A DNA stretch of 64,000 nt. Origin: Chersky-840 sp050011815 (lineage in GTDB: Bacteria; Actinomycetota; Acidimicrobiia; Acidimicrobiales; UBA8190). Both the position numbers and the translations under genes were made by a program. The notes beneath the pieces were generated by a model, which saw only the letters and a list, made by a program, of their open reading frames with translations, ran no database searches and had not been told where the DNA came from. Below are positions 41,938 through 49,362 of this stretch, piece after piece. The stretch lies in NCBI GenBank assembly GCA_050011815.1, contig JBEKIJ010000005.1, positions 61,312 through 125,311 on the forward strand. The letters are read 5' to 3'. The number at the start of each line of letters is the position of its first letter. The stretch's first letter is position 1.

Positions 41938-43617
41938 ATGACGAGTGGGGTACGAGGTTGGGCTGTCATCGCCGTGGGCGCCCTCACCCTGGCCGCCTGT
42001 TCGCCCGCACACGAATCCACAACGCGCTCCTCTCGCCCCACGTCATCGTCGTCGAGTCCCCCATTGCCGAGTTCCACCACCACGAGCGGGCCGACACCCT
42101 TCGACGCGACCGGTGCGAGCTTCATCGGTGCCGAGCAGGGTTGGGTGTTCGGGAGCGTCGGGTGTGACACCTGCGCCAGCCTGAAGGAGACGACCGATGG
42201 GGGGTCGACGTGGACCGATCTCCCGGCCCCGGCAGCGCCGGTCTCGGGCCAGGCGCCAGACGCGATGAGCGACATCTCCTTTGTCGACCCGGACAACGGT
42301 TTCCTCTTTGGTCCCGGACTCGAGATGACCCACGACGGGGGACACACGTGGACTCGTGCCGCCCTTCCCCCGGTGATGGAGGTCGCCGGCGGCGATGGCA
42401 ATGCATACGCCCTGGCCCAGCCCCCGGGCGGGTCAGCCAGTGTCTGGCGGAGCACGACGGGATCGAACACGTGGTCACCCGTCCCCCTGCCGCCGATGAA
42501 CGGCCCGCTCCAAGGCATCCAACTGGCCGTGCAAGGCAAGGTGCTCCTCCTGTTGGACAAGGGCGTGACGGGACCCGTTCGGGCCTCCGATGAGGTCGGG
42601 GGTCTGTGGATGAGCGACGACGCAGGGTCGGAGTGGGTGGATCGCCGGGTGCCTTGTACTCCCGAGGACGGAGGTGCGGCCGTCATCAGCATCGCCTACG
42701 GGCATTCCGATGCCTGGTTGATCGACTGCTTCGACAACGAGCAGTCGAGTCAAGAGCAACAGACCCAGCATCATCTGTACGGCTCGGCCGATGCCGGTGT
42801 CGATTGGGTCCGCCTGGCCGACCCGACCGAGACCGGCTTTCCCGTCCTGCTGGCGGACAACGGGTCCGGGCACGCCTTCCTCACGACCGAGAGTGGTGGG
42901 CAAGACCGGTTCGATGCAACCTTCGACGGTGGCCGCACCTGGACGGTGCTGTTCTCGAGACTCGGGTTCTCGGGCTGGGCGGACCTGCAGTTCGTTGACG
43001 CTTCGACCGGCTTCGTCGTCGGGAAAGGGTACGTCTCCGCCGGTCTTTATCGCACGGACGACAGGGGCCGGACCTGGCGCGCCCTGCCCTTCACGTCGTC
43101 GTCACAGCCCCGGTCCTCCACCGTTCCGCTTCCCACCACGTCACCCACGACCGCAACCCCAGTGACCGCTCCGCCCCCGCACCTGTCGTCGTGTACCTTG
43201 ACCGATCTCAGAGTGACGGTTCCAGGAGTCGGCATCGGTGCAGGGATGGTCATGGTGCCCATCGACTTTCAGAACGTCGGGTCGGCGCTGTGCACAATGC
43301 TCGGCTATCCCGGCGTCGCCGGTCTGAACGGTGCCGGCGCGCAGGTTGTCGAAGCGACACGCAACACCCAGAGCGCCTCACCGTCGGTCGTGGTCCTGGG
43401 CGTCATGGGATTTGCCTCTGCCATGGTCCATACCGACGAGGTCCCGACGAACCTCTCCCCGTGTCTCCTCCTTCCCGCCATGCTCGTGACTCCTCCCGGC
43501 GACCTGTATTCGACGAAGTCCGCGGTCGGATCGGAGGGACACGGCGGAGAAGAGATCCACGCCTGTGAGCCGTTGTCGGTGGATCCCGTCGCCTCAGGGG
43601 CCACCGGGCCTTCCTGA
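41938..43617 (+). CDS. Lipoprotein with BNR/YCF48-like propeller and DUF4232 domain
   Basis: A 559-residue exported protein. The N-terminus has a signal peptide ending in a lipobox, TLAAC with Cys21, then a Ser/Thr/Pro-rich linker. Sialidase-type Asp-box repeats follow: TTDGGSTWTDL, MTHDGGHTWTRA, FDGGRTWTVLF and TDDRGRTWRAL. The C-terminal 150 residues (CTLTDLRVTVPG to NVGSALCTMLGYPGVAGL) are a DUF4232 domain. It is likely a surface-anchored binding protein; the ligand is unknown. The start ATG has GAGAGGAC ahead. It converges with the next gene at nine bases. Confidence 0.82.
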   Translation: MTSGVRGWAVIAVGALTLAACSPAHESTTRSSRPTSSSSSPPLPSSTTTSGPTPFDATGASFIGAEQGWVFGSVGCDTCASLKETTDGGSTWTDLPAPAAPVSGQAPDAMSDISFVDPDNGFLFGPGLEMTHDGGHTWTRAALPPVMEVAGGDGNAYALAQPPGGSASVWRSTTGSNTWSPVPLPPMNGPLQGIQLAVQGKVLLLLDKGVTGPVRASDEVGGLWMSDDAGSEWVDRRVPCTPEDGGAAVISIAYGHSDAWLIDCFDNEQSSQEQQTQHHLYGSADAGVDWVRLADPTETGFPVLLADNGSGHAFLTTESGGQDRFDATFDGGRTWTVLFSRLGFSGWADLQFVDASTGFVVGKGYVSAGLYRTDDRGRTWRALPFTSSSQPRSSTVPLPTTSPTTATPVTAPPPHLSSCTLTDLRVTVPGVGIGAGMVMVPIDFQNVGSALCTMLGYPGVAGLNGAGAQVVEATRNTQSASPSVVVLGVMGFASAMVHTDEVPTNLSPCLLLPAMLVTPPGDLYSTKSAVGSEGHGGEEIHACEPLSVDPVASGATGPS

Positions 43618-43626
43618 GGGGCCCGC

Positions 43627-44928
43627 CTACCAGAGTGTGAACGCGTGGAACTCGGACAACGATGGAATCCGGTGGCCGTCGATCGTCACGGTCGCGGTGG
43701 CGTGCACATACCTCGGAAGCGAGAGCGGAGCCGCGCTGGATGCTCCGGTCTTGTAGGCCGAGATTCCGAAGCCGACTCCGGGACCCTGTGTCTGGAAGAA
43801 GAGCCAGCGTGAACTCGGGGCCCACACCAGGGCAGATGCGTGGGTGGAGTCGGGGACGAGCTTCATCGCACCCGTCTGGAGGTCGACGATTCCCAGGCTC
43901 GCTGCGTTTCCGTTCACCGAGCCCCATTCCGCCGCCACCTTGGTGCCATCGGGCGAGACGACGAAGATCGTGGGTGTGAAGCCCGAGGGGCCGGGAAACA
44001 CCGTGTCGGCGCCGGTGCGCAGGTCGGTGATGTGCAGGGCGTCGGGGGAAGCGCTGGGAGCATTCTTCGTCCCCGGCTCGGTGGTCCCGAACCACACGAG
44101 GTGGTCGCCGCTCGCGACGGCATCCCCGCCGTAACCGGGTGAACGCACGACCGACCCGTTCTCCTGATCCACGAGCTCGAGCGGTGACCCCCCCGGCCCC
44201 CCCGATCCCTGCATCACGATGAGGCCGTCGGTGGTCTGGCTGATCGGCGCGCCTTCCCCGGTCGGGGGAACGGTGGTCGACGGGAGACGGAGTGCCCGGG
44301 TGAACAGCACCTTGCCCTTCGTCGTCACCTCCCGTTCCGTGGCGGAGACCAGGGAGGCCTTTCCCCCGGAGTCGGTCCTTTCGATCTCCGTGACGGCGAT
44401 GAGGGTATCGGGCGCCACCCCGGGCTCCCACCGAGATGTGCTCCCTCGTGGAAGCCGTCTGCTCGTGATCGAGAGGGGGTGCACTGATTGGAGGTCGTCG
44501 GAAACGACGTATCCCCCCCTCGCCGACTCCGGCAGGAAGATCCCCCCTGCGGTGGCGATGTACTCCAGGTCGGCGGGACCGAAGCCGTACCCGTCGGGAG
44601 AGGTGGGGAGATCGTCGTAGGGAAGCGCCACGGCCGAGCGCACCTCACCGGTGTCCAGGTTCAGCGCATAGGCGGTACGTCCGACGAATACGTCCAGGTG
44701 GAGGCCTGTGTCGCCGGCCAAGACCGGGCCCCCCCGACGCACCGGCGACACGGGGGCGACGCGGGTACCCGAGGACGCCACGGTGAGGAACACCCCGAGA
44801 CCGATGACGAGGGCCGCCATGAGGATGGTCCCGATCCACAGGTGTCGTCTTCGTTGATGCTGTCGAGCCTCTTCGATCAGCACCTGGGTCTCGCGGTCGA
44901 CTGTGGCCGAGGGGTCGGTGACAGTCAC
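43627..44928 (-). CDS. Single-TM protein with extracytoplasmic beta-propeller-like domain
   Basis: A 433-residue protein. A short Arg-rich cytoplasmic head (EARQHQRRRHLW) precedes one TM (IGTILMAALVIGLGVFLTV) and a large extracytoplasmic domain. Repeated blade-like strands are seen, such as HLVWFGTTEPG, PTIFVVSPDGTKVAAEWG and ALVWAPSSRWLFFQTQG. There is no catalytic motif. The GTG start is 19 bases after the stop of a GntR regulator gene, so the two form an operon and the regulator probably controls it. Function unknown. Confidence 0.7.
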   Translation of the reverse strand: MTVTDPSATVDRETQVLIEEARQHQRRRHLWIGTILMAALVIGLGVFLTVASSGTRVAPVSPVRRGGPVLAGDTGLHLDVFVGRTAYALNLDTGEVRSAVALPYDDLPTSPDGYGFGPADLEYIATAGGIFLPESARGGYVVSDDLQSVHPLSITSRRLPRGSTSRWEPGVAPDTLIAVTEIERTDSGGKASLVSATEREVTTKGKVLFTRALRLPSTTVPPTGEGAPISQTTDGLIVMQGSGGPGGSPLELVDQENGSVVRSPGYGGDAVASGDHLVWFGTTEPGTKNAPSASPDALHITDLRTGADTVFPGPSGFTPTIFVVSPDGTKVAAEWGSVNGNAASLGIVDLQTGAMKLVPDSTHASALVWAPSSRWLFFQTQGPGVGFGISAYKTGASSAAPLSLPRYVHATATVTIDGHRIPSLSEFHAFTLW

Positions 44929-44947
44929 TGCGAGCCCCGGCCTTCGG

Positions 44948-45298
44948 TCACGGCAGGCTCTCGATGATGCGGATGAGCTCGTCTCGGCGGACTCCGTGCC
45001 GACGGGCGAGGTGAAGCAGCTCACGGGCCATCGAGATGACCGGGCTGCGCTTGGGAGCCGAACCCGTCACGGTGACCCCGCGTCCGCGGCGGAACTCCAG
45101 GAGGCCCTCGTCGCGAAGGAGACGGAGCGCTCGCAAGACCGTGTTGGTGTTCACCTCGAGCACCGCCGCCAGGTCCCGGGCCGGAGGAAGCCGTTCTCCT
45201 GGCTTGGCCTCGCCCTCGGTGATCGCCCTGCGAATCTCGGCCGCCACCTGGTCGTGCAGCGTCACCGGCTCACTCCGGTCGAGTGTCACGAGAATCAT
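44948..45298 (-). CDS. GntR-family regulator, short YtrA type
   Basis: A 116-residue protein. EPVTLHDQVAAEIRRAITEG and GERLPPARDLAAVLEVNTNT are the GntR winged helix; RALRLLRDEGLLEFRRGRG is the wing. The C-terminal part is only about 40 residues, as in the YtrA subfamily, which usually controls adjacent membrane or ABC proteins. The ATG of MILVTLDRS was chosen. A near-perfect dyad lies directly before the start, so autoregulation is likely. Confidence 0.88.
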   Translation of the reverse strand: MILVTLDRSEPVTLHDQVAAEIRRAITEGEAKPGERLPPARDLAAVLEVNTNTVLRALRLLRDEGLLEFRRGRGVTVTGSAPKRSPVISMARELLHLARRHGVRRDELIRIIESLP

Positions 45299-45299
45299 G

Positions 45300-45318
45300 G
45301 TGCCACTAAAAGTAGCAC
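45300..45318. promoter_or_regulatory. Operator candidate abutting the GntR gene start
   Basis: GTGCCACTAAAAGTAGCAC is a 19-bp dyad, with arms GTGCCACT and AGTAGCAC differing by one base. It begins two bases from the ATG. Binding here would block initiation, and the position suggests a very short or absent leader. Confidence 0.5.
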
Positions 45319-45393
45319 TATCCTCTCGTGGCCACAACCGGCCTCGCCGGTTGTCCCGTGTGCGCGCACCCACCTCGTGGCGGCGCCCGCCGC

Positions 45394-45879
45394 TCAGCCC
45401 CAGGTGCCCCCGGCCACCTGCCTCGTGGTCACGTTGAGCCGATTGAAGACGTTGGTCGTGGCGATGTGGAGAACCAGCGCAGCCAGTGCTCGTTCGTCGT
45501 AGTGACGGGCGGCCTCGTCCCAGAGGTGGTCCGGGACGGGATCGGCCCGATCGGCGAGCCGGGTGACGGCCTCGGCCAACGCCAGCGCGGCCCGCTCGGC
45601 GTCGGTGAAGTACGGCGCGTCGCGCCAGGCGGCCACGGTGAAGAGCCGCTCGTCGGTCTCGCCCGCTTCTTTGGCGGCGACAGCGCCGGCGTTCACACAG
45701 GGGCTACAGCCGTTGATCTGGCTGACCCGCAGGTGCACCAGGGCCAGGGTCGGCGCCGGCGCCGCGCCCTTCTCGGTCGCTTGGAGCAGAGCTTGGATGG
45801 CTTGCCACGCTCCGGGTAGGACGGCGGCCGGATTCTTCATCCGGGGCTGCATTTCGGTGGTCGGGGTTGCGATTGCCAT
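45394..45879 (-). CDS. Carboxymuconolactone decarboxylase/AhpD-family protein
   Basis: A 161-residue CMD-fold protein. LVHLRVSQINGCSPCVNAGA carries the CxxC redox pair, followed by RLFTVAAWRDAPYFTDAERA and LVLHIATTNVFNRLNV. Such proteins are alkylhydroperoxidase-like thiol oxidoreductases. The ATG (MAIATPTTEM) has GGAGGAC ahead. It is divergent from an ECF sigma factor of the SnoaL-tailed kind, which in other bacteria controls exactly this class of neighbour. Confidence 0.9.
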   Translation of the reverse strand: MAIATPTTEMQPRMKNPAAVLPGAWQAIQALLQATEKGAAPAPTLALVHLRVSQINGCSPCVNAGAVAAKEAGETDERLFTVAAWRDAPYFTDAERAALALAEAVTRLADRADPVPDHLWDEAARHYDERALAALVLHIATTNVFNRLNVTTRQVAGGTWG

Positions 45880-45968
45880 GATGGTGTCCTCCGGGTGCTC
45901 GGTTCGGTCACACCGGCAGGCTCTGGCCGGTCTATCCAATTGACCGATCCCAGCGGAGGAATGTGACG

Positions 45969-46838
45969 ATGGACCAAAGAGACTGGCTGACCGAGCACTT
46001 CGAGGAACACCGGCGGCGCCTCAAAGCAGTCGCCTATCGGATGCTCGGCTCGCCCTCCGAGGCCGACGACGCAGTCCAAGAAGCCTGGATGCGCTTCAGC
46101 CGCTCCGACACCAGTGATGTGGCGAACCTCGGCGGCTGGCTCACGACGGTCGTGTCGCGGGTGTGCCTGGACATGCTCCAGGTGCGCCGCTCCAGGCCTG
46201 TGGCGGCGCCCTCCGACGAGTTCACCGAGCCGATCGTGGCGCACCCCGGTGGCGACCCCGAGGCCGAGGCGGTGCTCGGCGAGTCGGTCGGGATGGCCCT
46301 GATGGTGGTGCTCGACGCGCTGACGCCGGCCGAGCGGGTGGCCTTCGTGCTCCATGACGTCTTCGCCGTGCCCTTCGAAGAGATCGCCCCCATCGTCGAC
46401 CGCAGTCCCGAGGCCGCTCGCCAACTGGCCAGCCGGGCCCGGCGCCGGGTGCAGGGACAGGAGGCGAGTGGCGGCGGGAGGCGCCCGGCGCAGCTGATCG
46501 ACGCCTTTCTCGCCGCGGCCCGCCAGGGAGACTTCACTGCGCTGCTCGCCGTGTTGGATCCAGACGTGGTGCTGCGTGCCGACGCCACCGCGGTGAAGCT
46601 GGGAGCATTGCCGGAGGTCAGAGGGGCCCAAGAGGTGGTGACCAATTTCGCGAAACGCGCCGGAGGTGCCGTGCCGGCACTCGTCAACGGTGTGCCGGGA
46701 GCTGCCTGGGCGCCTCGGGGTACGCCCCGCGTCGTCTTCCTCTTCACCTTCGAAGGAGACCGGATCGCCGGGATCGACCTCATCGGCGACGACGATCAGC
46801 TCCGCCAACTCGATCTGGTGATCCAGGCGCGCCGTTGA
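45969..46838 (+). CDS. ECF sigma factor with SnoaL-like tail (ECF41/SigJ type)
   Basis: A 289-residue sigma factor. Region 2 is seen in YRMLGSPSEADDAVQEAWMR, and region 4 in LDALTPAERVAFVLHDVFAV with the HTH PFEEIAPIVDRSPEAARQLA. A SnoaL/NTF2-like C-terminal domain (IDAFLAAARQGDFTALLAVL) follows. In the ECF41 group this tail modulates activity and takes the place of an anti-sigma factor. The ATG at 45969 has GGAGGA at the right distance; the GTG at 45963 is too close to it. A GGTCACA and, 16 bases on, GGTC lie upstream and resemble the ECF41 promoter pattern. Confidence 0.9.
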   Translation: MDQRDWLTEHFEEHRRRLKAVAYRMLGSPSEADDAVQEAWMRFSRSDTSDVANLGGWLTTVVSRVCLDMLQVRRSRPVAAPSDEFTEPIVAHPGGDPEAEAVLGESVGMALMVVLDALTPAERVAFVLHDVFAVPFEEIAPIVDRSPEAARQLASRARRRVQGQEASGGGRRPAQLIDAFLAAARQGDFTALLAVLDPDVVLRADATAVKLGALPEVRGAQEVVTNFAKRAGGAVPALVNGVPGAAWAPRGTPRVVFLFTFEGDRIAGIDLIGDDDQLRQLDLVIQARR

Positions 46839-46867
46839 CGAGCAGGTGACCCGGGGCGGCCGCCGAG

Positions 46868-48025
46868 TCAGATCGTGGTGACGGTGGTGGGGATATCGAA
46901 GTGCTCGATGTACGGCGCGAAGGACTCGCGCACGGCCGACTCCGTGAGGCCGAACTGTTCGAGGTCGAAGAAATGCCGGCCGAACCTGCCCGGAGGGTGA
47001 CTGTCCGCCCAGTTCCGGACGGCCGCTTCGGTCTCGGGGGTGAACGGGATTCCCAGGTGGTCGTAGGCGTCGTGCAAGGCTCCGACCTGGTCGGTCTGCA
47101 GATCACCGAAGGAGATGTCGGCAAATCGTTGGTCACCGAGGCGTCGGCGGAAGTCCATGGCCCGACCCACGGCCTCGGTCCAGGCCGCCACCGACGTTGC
47201 ACCGAGCTCCCGGCTGTCGTCGCGGTCACTGGTCCAGCTTCGGATGTAGTGGACGAGATCGCACACCGAACCGAGCACGGCGGCCGGATCCCGGTGACTC
47301 CACAGAAATTTGGCGTCAGGATATGTCGCGATCAGGGCATCCAGCGAGAAAAGGTGGACCGGGGTCTTGAAATGCCACAGGTGGGGTGGGCAGTGCCATT
47401 GGAGAAGGTGCGCGACGCGCCGGTGGTAGGCGTAGGTCGAAGCCATGTCGCTCTCCAGGACCCACGATGTGTATGTCGGTATGTGCGCGCTGCCGTCGAA
47501 ATGAAAGGTCCGGAAGCTCATCCCCATCAGGTCCTGGCACTCCGACGCGGCGGTGGCCTCGGCGTTGTACAGCTGACGCATGCGGGGGAACATCTCATAC
47601 ATCATGGCCGTGGCCGCCTCCGCCTCGGCGATGCGCGGGTCGGTGTCTTGGGTAGCCGCCTCGGGCGGGGGAACGGGTGAGCCCGACTCCCACATACGAA
47701 GAAACCGAACCTGGGGATCGGCGGAGAGGAGCTGACTGAGCGCGGTGGTTCCGGTGCGGGGCAGGCCGACCACGAAGAGCGGACCCTCGATGTGTTCGTC
47801 AGCGATCTCCGGGTGCAGCCGGTACGTATCTTCGATACCGAGCCGGGAGCTCAGCAGATTGGTCAGCTGGGCCGTGACGATGGCCTCGCCGATCGGCGTC
47901 AGTTCCGCCTCGTGCTGCAGGGAGTCGATCAGTCGTTCCAAGCCTTCGCGATGGCCGCCGTCGCCGAAGTCGCAGAGGCCGGTCCTCTCGACGGCCGCGG
48001 CCTCCAGGGTGTCGGCCGTGGGCAT
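46868..48025 (-). CDS. Sulfotransferase-family protein
   Basis: A 385-residue member of the actinobacterial sulfotransferase family. The PAPS phosphosulfate loop is FVVGLPRTGTTALSQLLSAD, and the 3'-phosphate-binding region is AKFLWSHRDPAAVLGSVCDL. The acidic and basic catalytic neighbourhood looks intact. It would transfer sulfate from PAPS to a hydroxyl on a lipid, steroid or sugar; the acceptor is not known. Its ATG overlaps the stop of the DUF1214 gene as TGATG, so the two are translationally coupled. Confidence 0.85.
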   Translation of the reverse strand: MPTADTLEAAAVERTGLCDFGDGGHREGLERLIDSLQHEAELTPIGEAIVTAQLTNLLSSRLGIEDTYRLHPEIADEHIEGPLFVVGLPRTGTTALSQLLSADPQVRFLRMWESGSPVPPPEAATQDTDPRIAEAEAATAMMYEMFPRMRQLYNAEATAASECQDLMGMSFRTFHFDGSAHIPTYTSWVLESDMASTYAYHRRVAHLLQWHCPPHLWHFKTPVHLFSLDALIATYPDAKFLWSHRDPAAVLGSVCDLVHYIRSWTSDRDDSRELGATSVAAWTEAVGRAMDFRRRLGDQRFADISFGDLQTDQVGALHDAYDHLGIPFTPETEAAVRNWADSHPPGRFGRHFFDLEQFGLTESAVRESFAPYIEHFDIPTTVTTI

Positions 48026-49266
48026 CACCGGGGGAATCTCCGAGCGACGCTCCTGCGGCGAGCGGCCACCGTACGAGCTCGTTCTTCGGGCGTGACGACC
48101 GCGGTGTCGGGCGGCAGGGCGTGACGGACCTGATCGAACTTCACTTCCCGGGTCGAAGGCACCGGAGCTGCAGTGGTCCGCACGTACCGCATGATCATCG
48201 GGCCTTCGGAGTGGCCGGCGGTGTCGATCCAGTTGGGGACTCCGGGATCGGCATGTGCCACGACCAACCGCAGGACGCCGTCGGCGTCGAGCACCGCCTG
48301 GTGTCCGTTGATGCTCGAGATGTGCCGGGCGTAGTCGATCGTCTCCCACCAGACATTGCCCAACGAGAAGCCCCAGTAGAGACCCTCAGGAGGCACGACC
48401 TCGAGGATCAGGGCTTCATCGGGGGCCAGACTCCATCTCCCGATCACCGGCCGATTCTCGGCCGCCGCCCCCATACTGCTGCGGTCTATGCCTTCCAGGA
48501 AGCTATTGGGCTTGTCCGGATGAGCGAATCCGAGGAAGAAGTCGAGGTTCGCCTCTACGAACTGGCCCAGCGCGTCGAGTTGACGGGCCAAGGCGGCGTC
48601 GGCCGGGATGAGCGCGGATCGGTCAGGGGCCGCAGAATCATCCTCCCCTGACAGTCGCTCGATGTTGAAGGTGGCCGGAATCTCGTTGTCCCAGTCGTAG
48701 AAGAACTGTCGGATGATGAGCGCAGACGCGCCGGGTTCAATGGGCAGCCAGTTCCCCGGGTGCTCCTGGGCCGAGAGGATCAGTTCGAAGTTGCCGTCGG
48801 CGTCCATCTCGAGCTCATCGAGAAGGAGATTGGCCGTCGCCGCCATCCCCGCATTTGCCTGCAGTCCGACGTACCGGGCGGTGCCGCGAGTCCCCGTGAT
48901 TCGGTAGGTCTCGTTGCCCCGGATAGGCGAGCCGGAGTAGGCACAGTCAGGGCAGTCCATCCCCCATTTGACGGCGTTGTCCGTATTGGCGGGCTTGATC
49001 ATGGGGTCCAGGCCCCGGTCGCCGCGCAGGATCTCATTGACCCCCAGCTCCAAGAGCACCAGGAGGTGCCGGAACCCGGCCGCGGTGTCCGCAGGATTCT
49101 GGGGAAGACCATCCGAGAGAACCACGCCCGCGGCGCGTCCGAGAGAATCGAGCAGCCCCTGGAAAGCCCGGCCGCTGGCCAGTTCCCGACCGTCGGCCGT
49201 GCCCGCCACCAGCGCCTCGCGAACGAAGAACGGCATCCACGATGGATTGACGAACGCGTCAGGCAT
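48025..49266 (-). CDS. DUF1214-domain protein
   Basis: A 413-residue protein. The C-terminal third (IGRWSLAPDEALILEVVPPE, YWGFSLGNVWWETIDYA, ADPGVPNWIDTAGHSEGPM) is the DUF1214 domain. The front part (MIKPANTDNAVKWGMDCPDC, YRITGTRGTARYVGLQANAG) belongs to the associated DUF1254-like fold. The biochemical function of this family is unknown to me. It is coupled to the sulfotransferase gene downstream by TGATG, which implies that the two act together, perhaps on a lipid-like substrate. Confidence 0.8.
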   Translation of the reverse strand: MPDAFVNPSWMPFFVREALVAGTADGRELASGRAFQGLLDSLGRAAGVVLSDGLPQNPADTAAGFRHLLVLLELGVNEILRGDRGLDPMIKPANTDNAVKWGMDCPDCAYSGSPIRGNETYRITGTRGTARYVGLQANAGMAATANLLLDELEMDADGNFELILSAQEHPGNWLPIEPGASALIIRQFFYDWDNEIPATFNIERLSGEDDSAAPDRSALIPADAALARQLDALGQFVEANLDFFLGFAHPDKPNSFLEGIDRSSMGAAAENRPVIGRWSLAPDEALILEVVPPEGLYWGFSLGNVWWETIDYARHISSINGHQAVLDADGVLRLVVAHADPGVPNWIDTAGHSEGPMIMRYVRTTAAPVPSTREVKFDQVRHALPPDTAVVTPEERARTVAARRRSVARRFPR

Positions 49267-49362
49267 CGGGTCCAGCCCTCATCACTTCCCCCTCGGATCG
49301 CGGTCCCTGCGGAGATTAATGCGTGGGGACCGTCCGAATCGGTGGACCGTGGGACCGACGTC

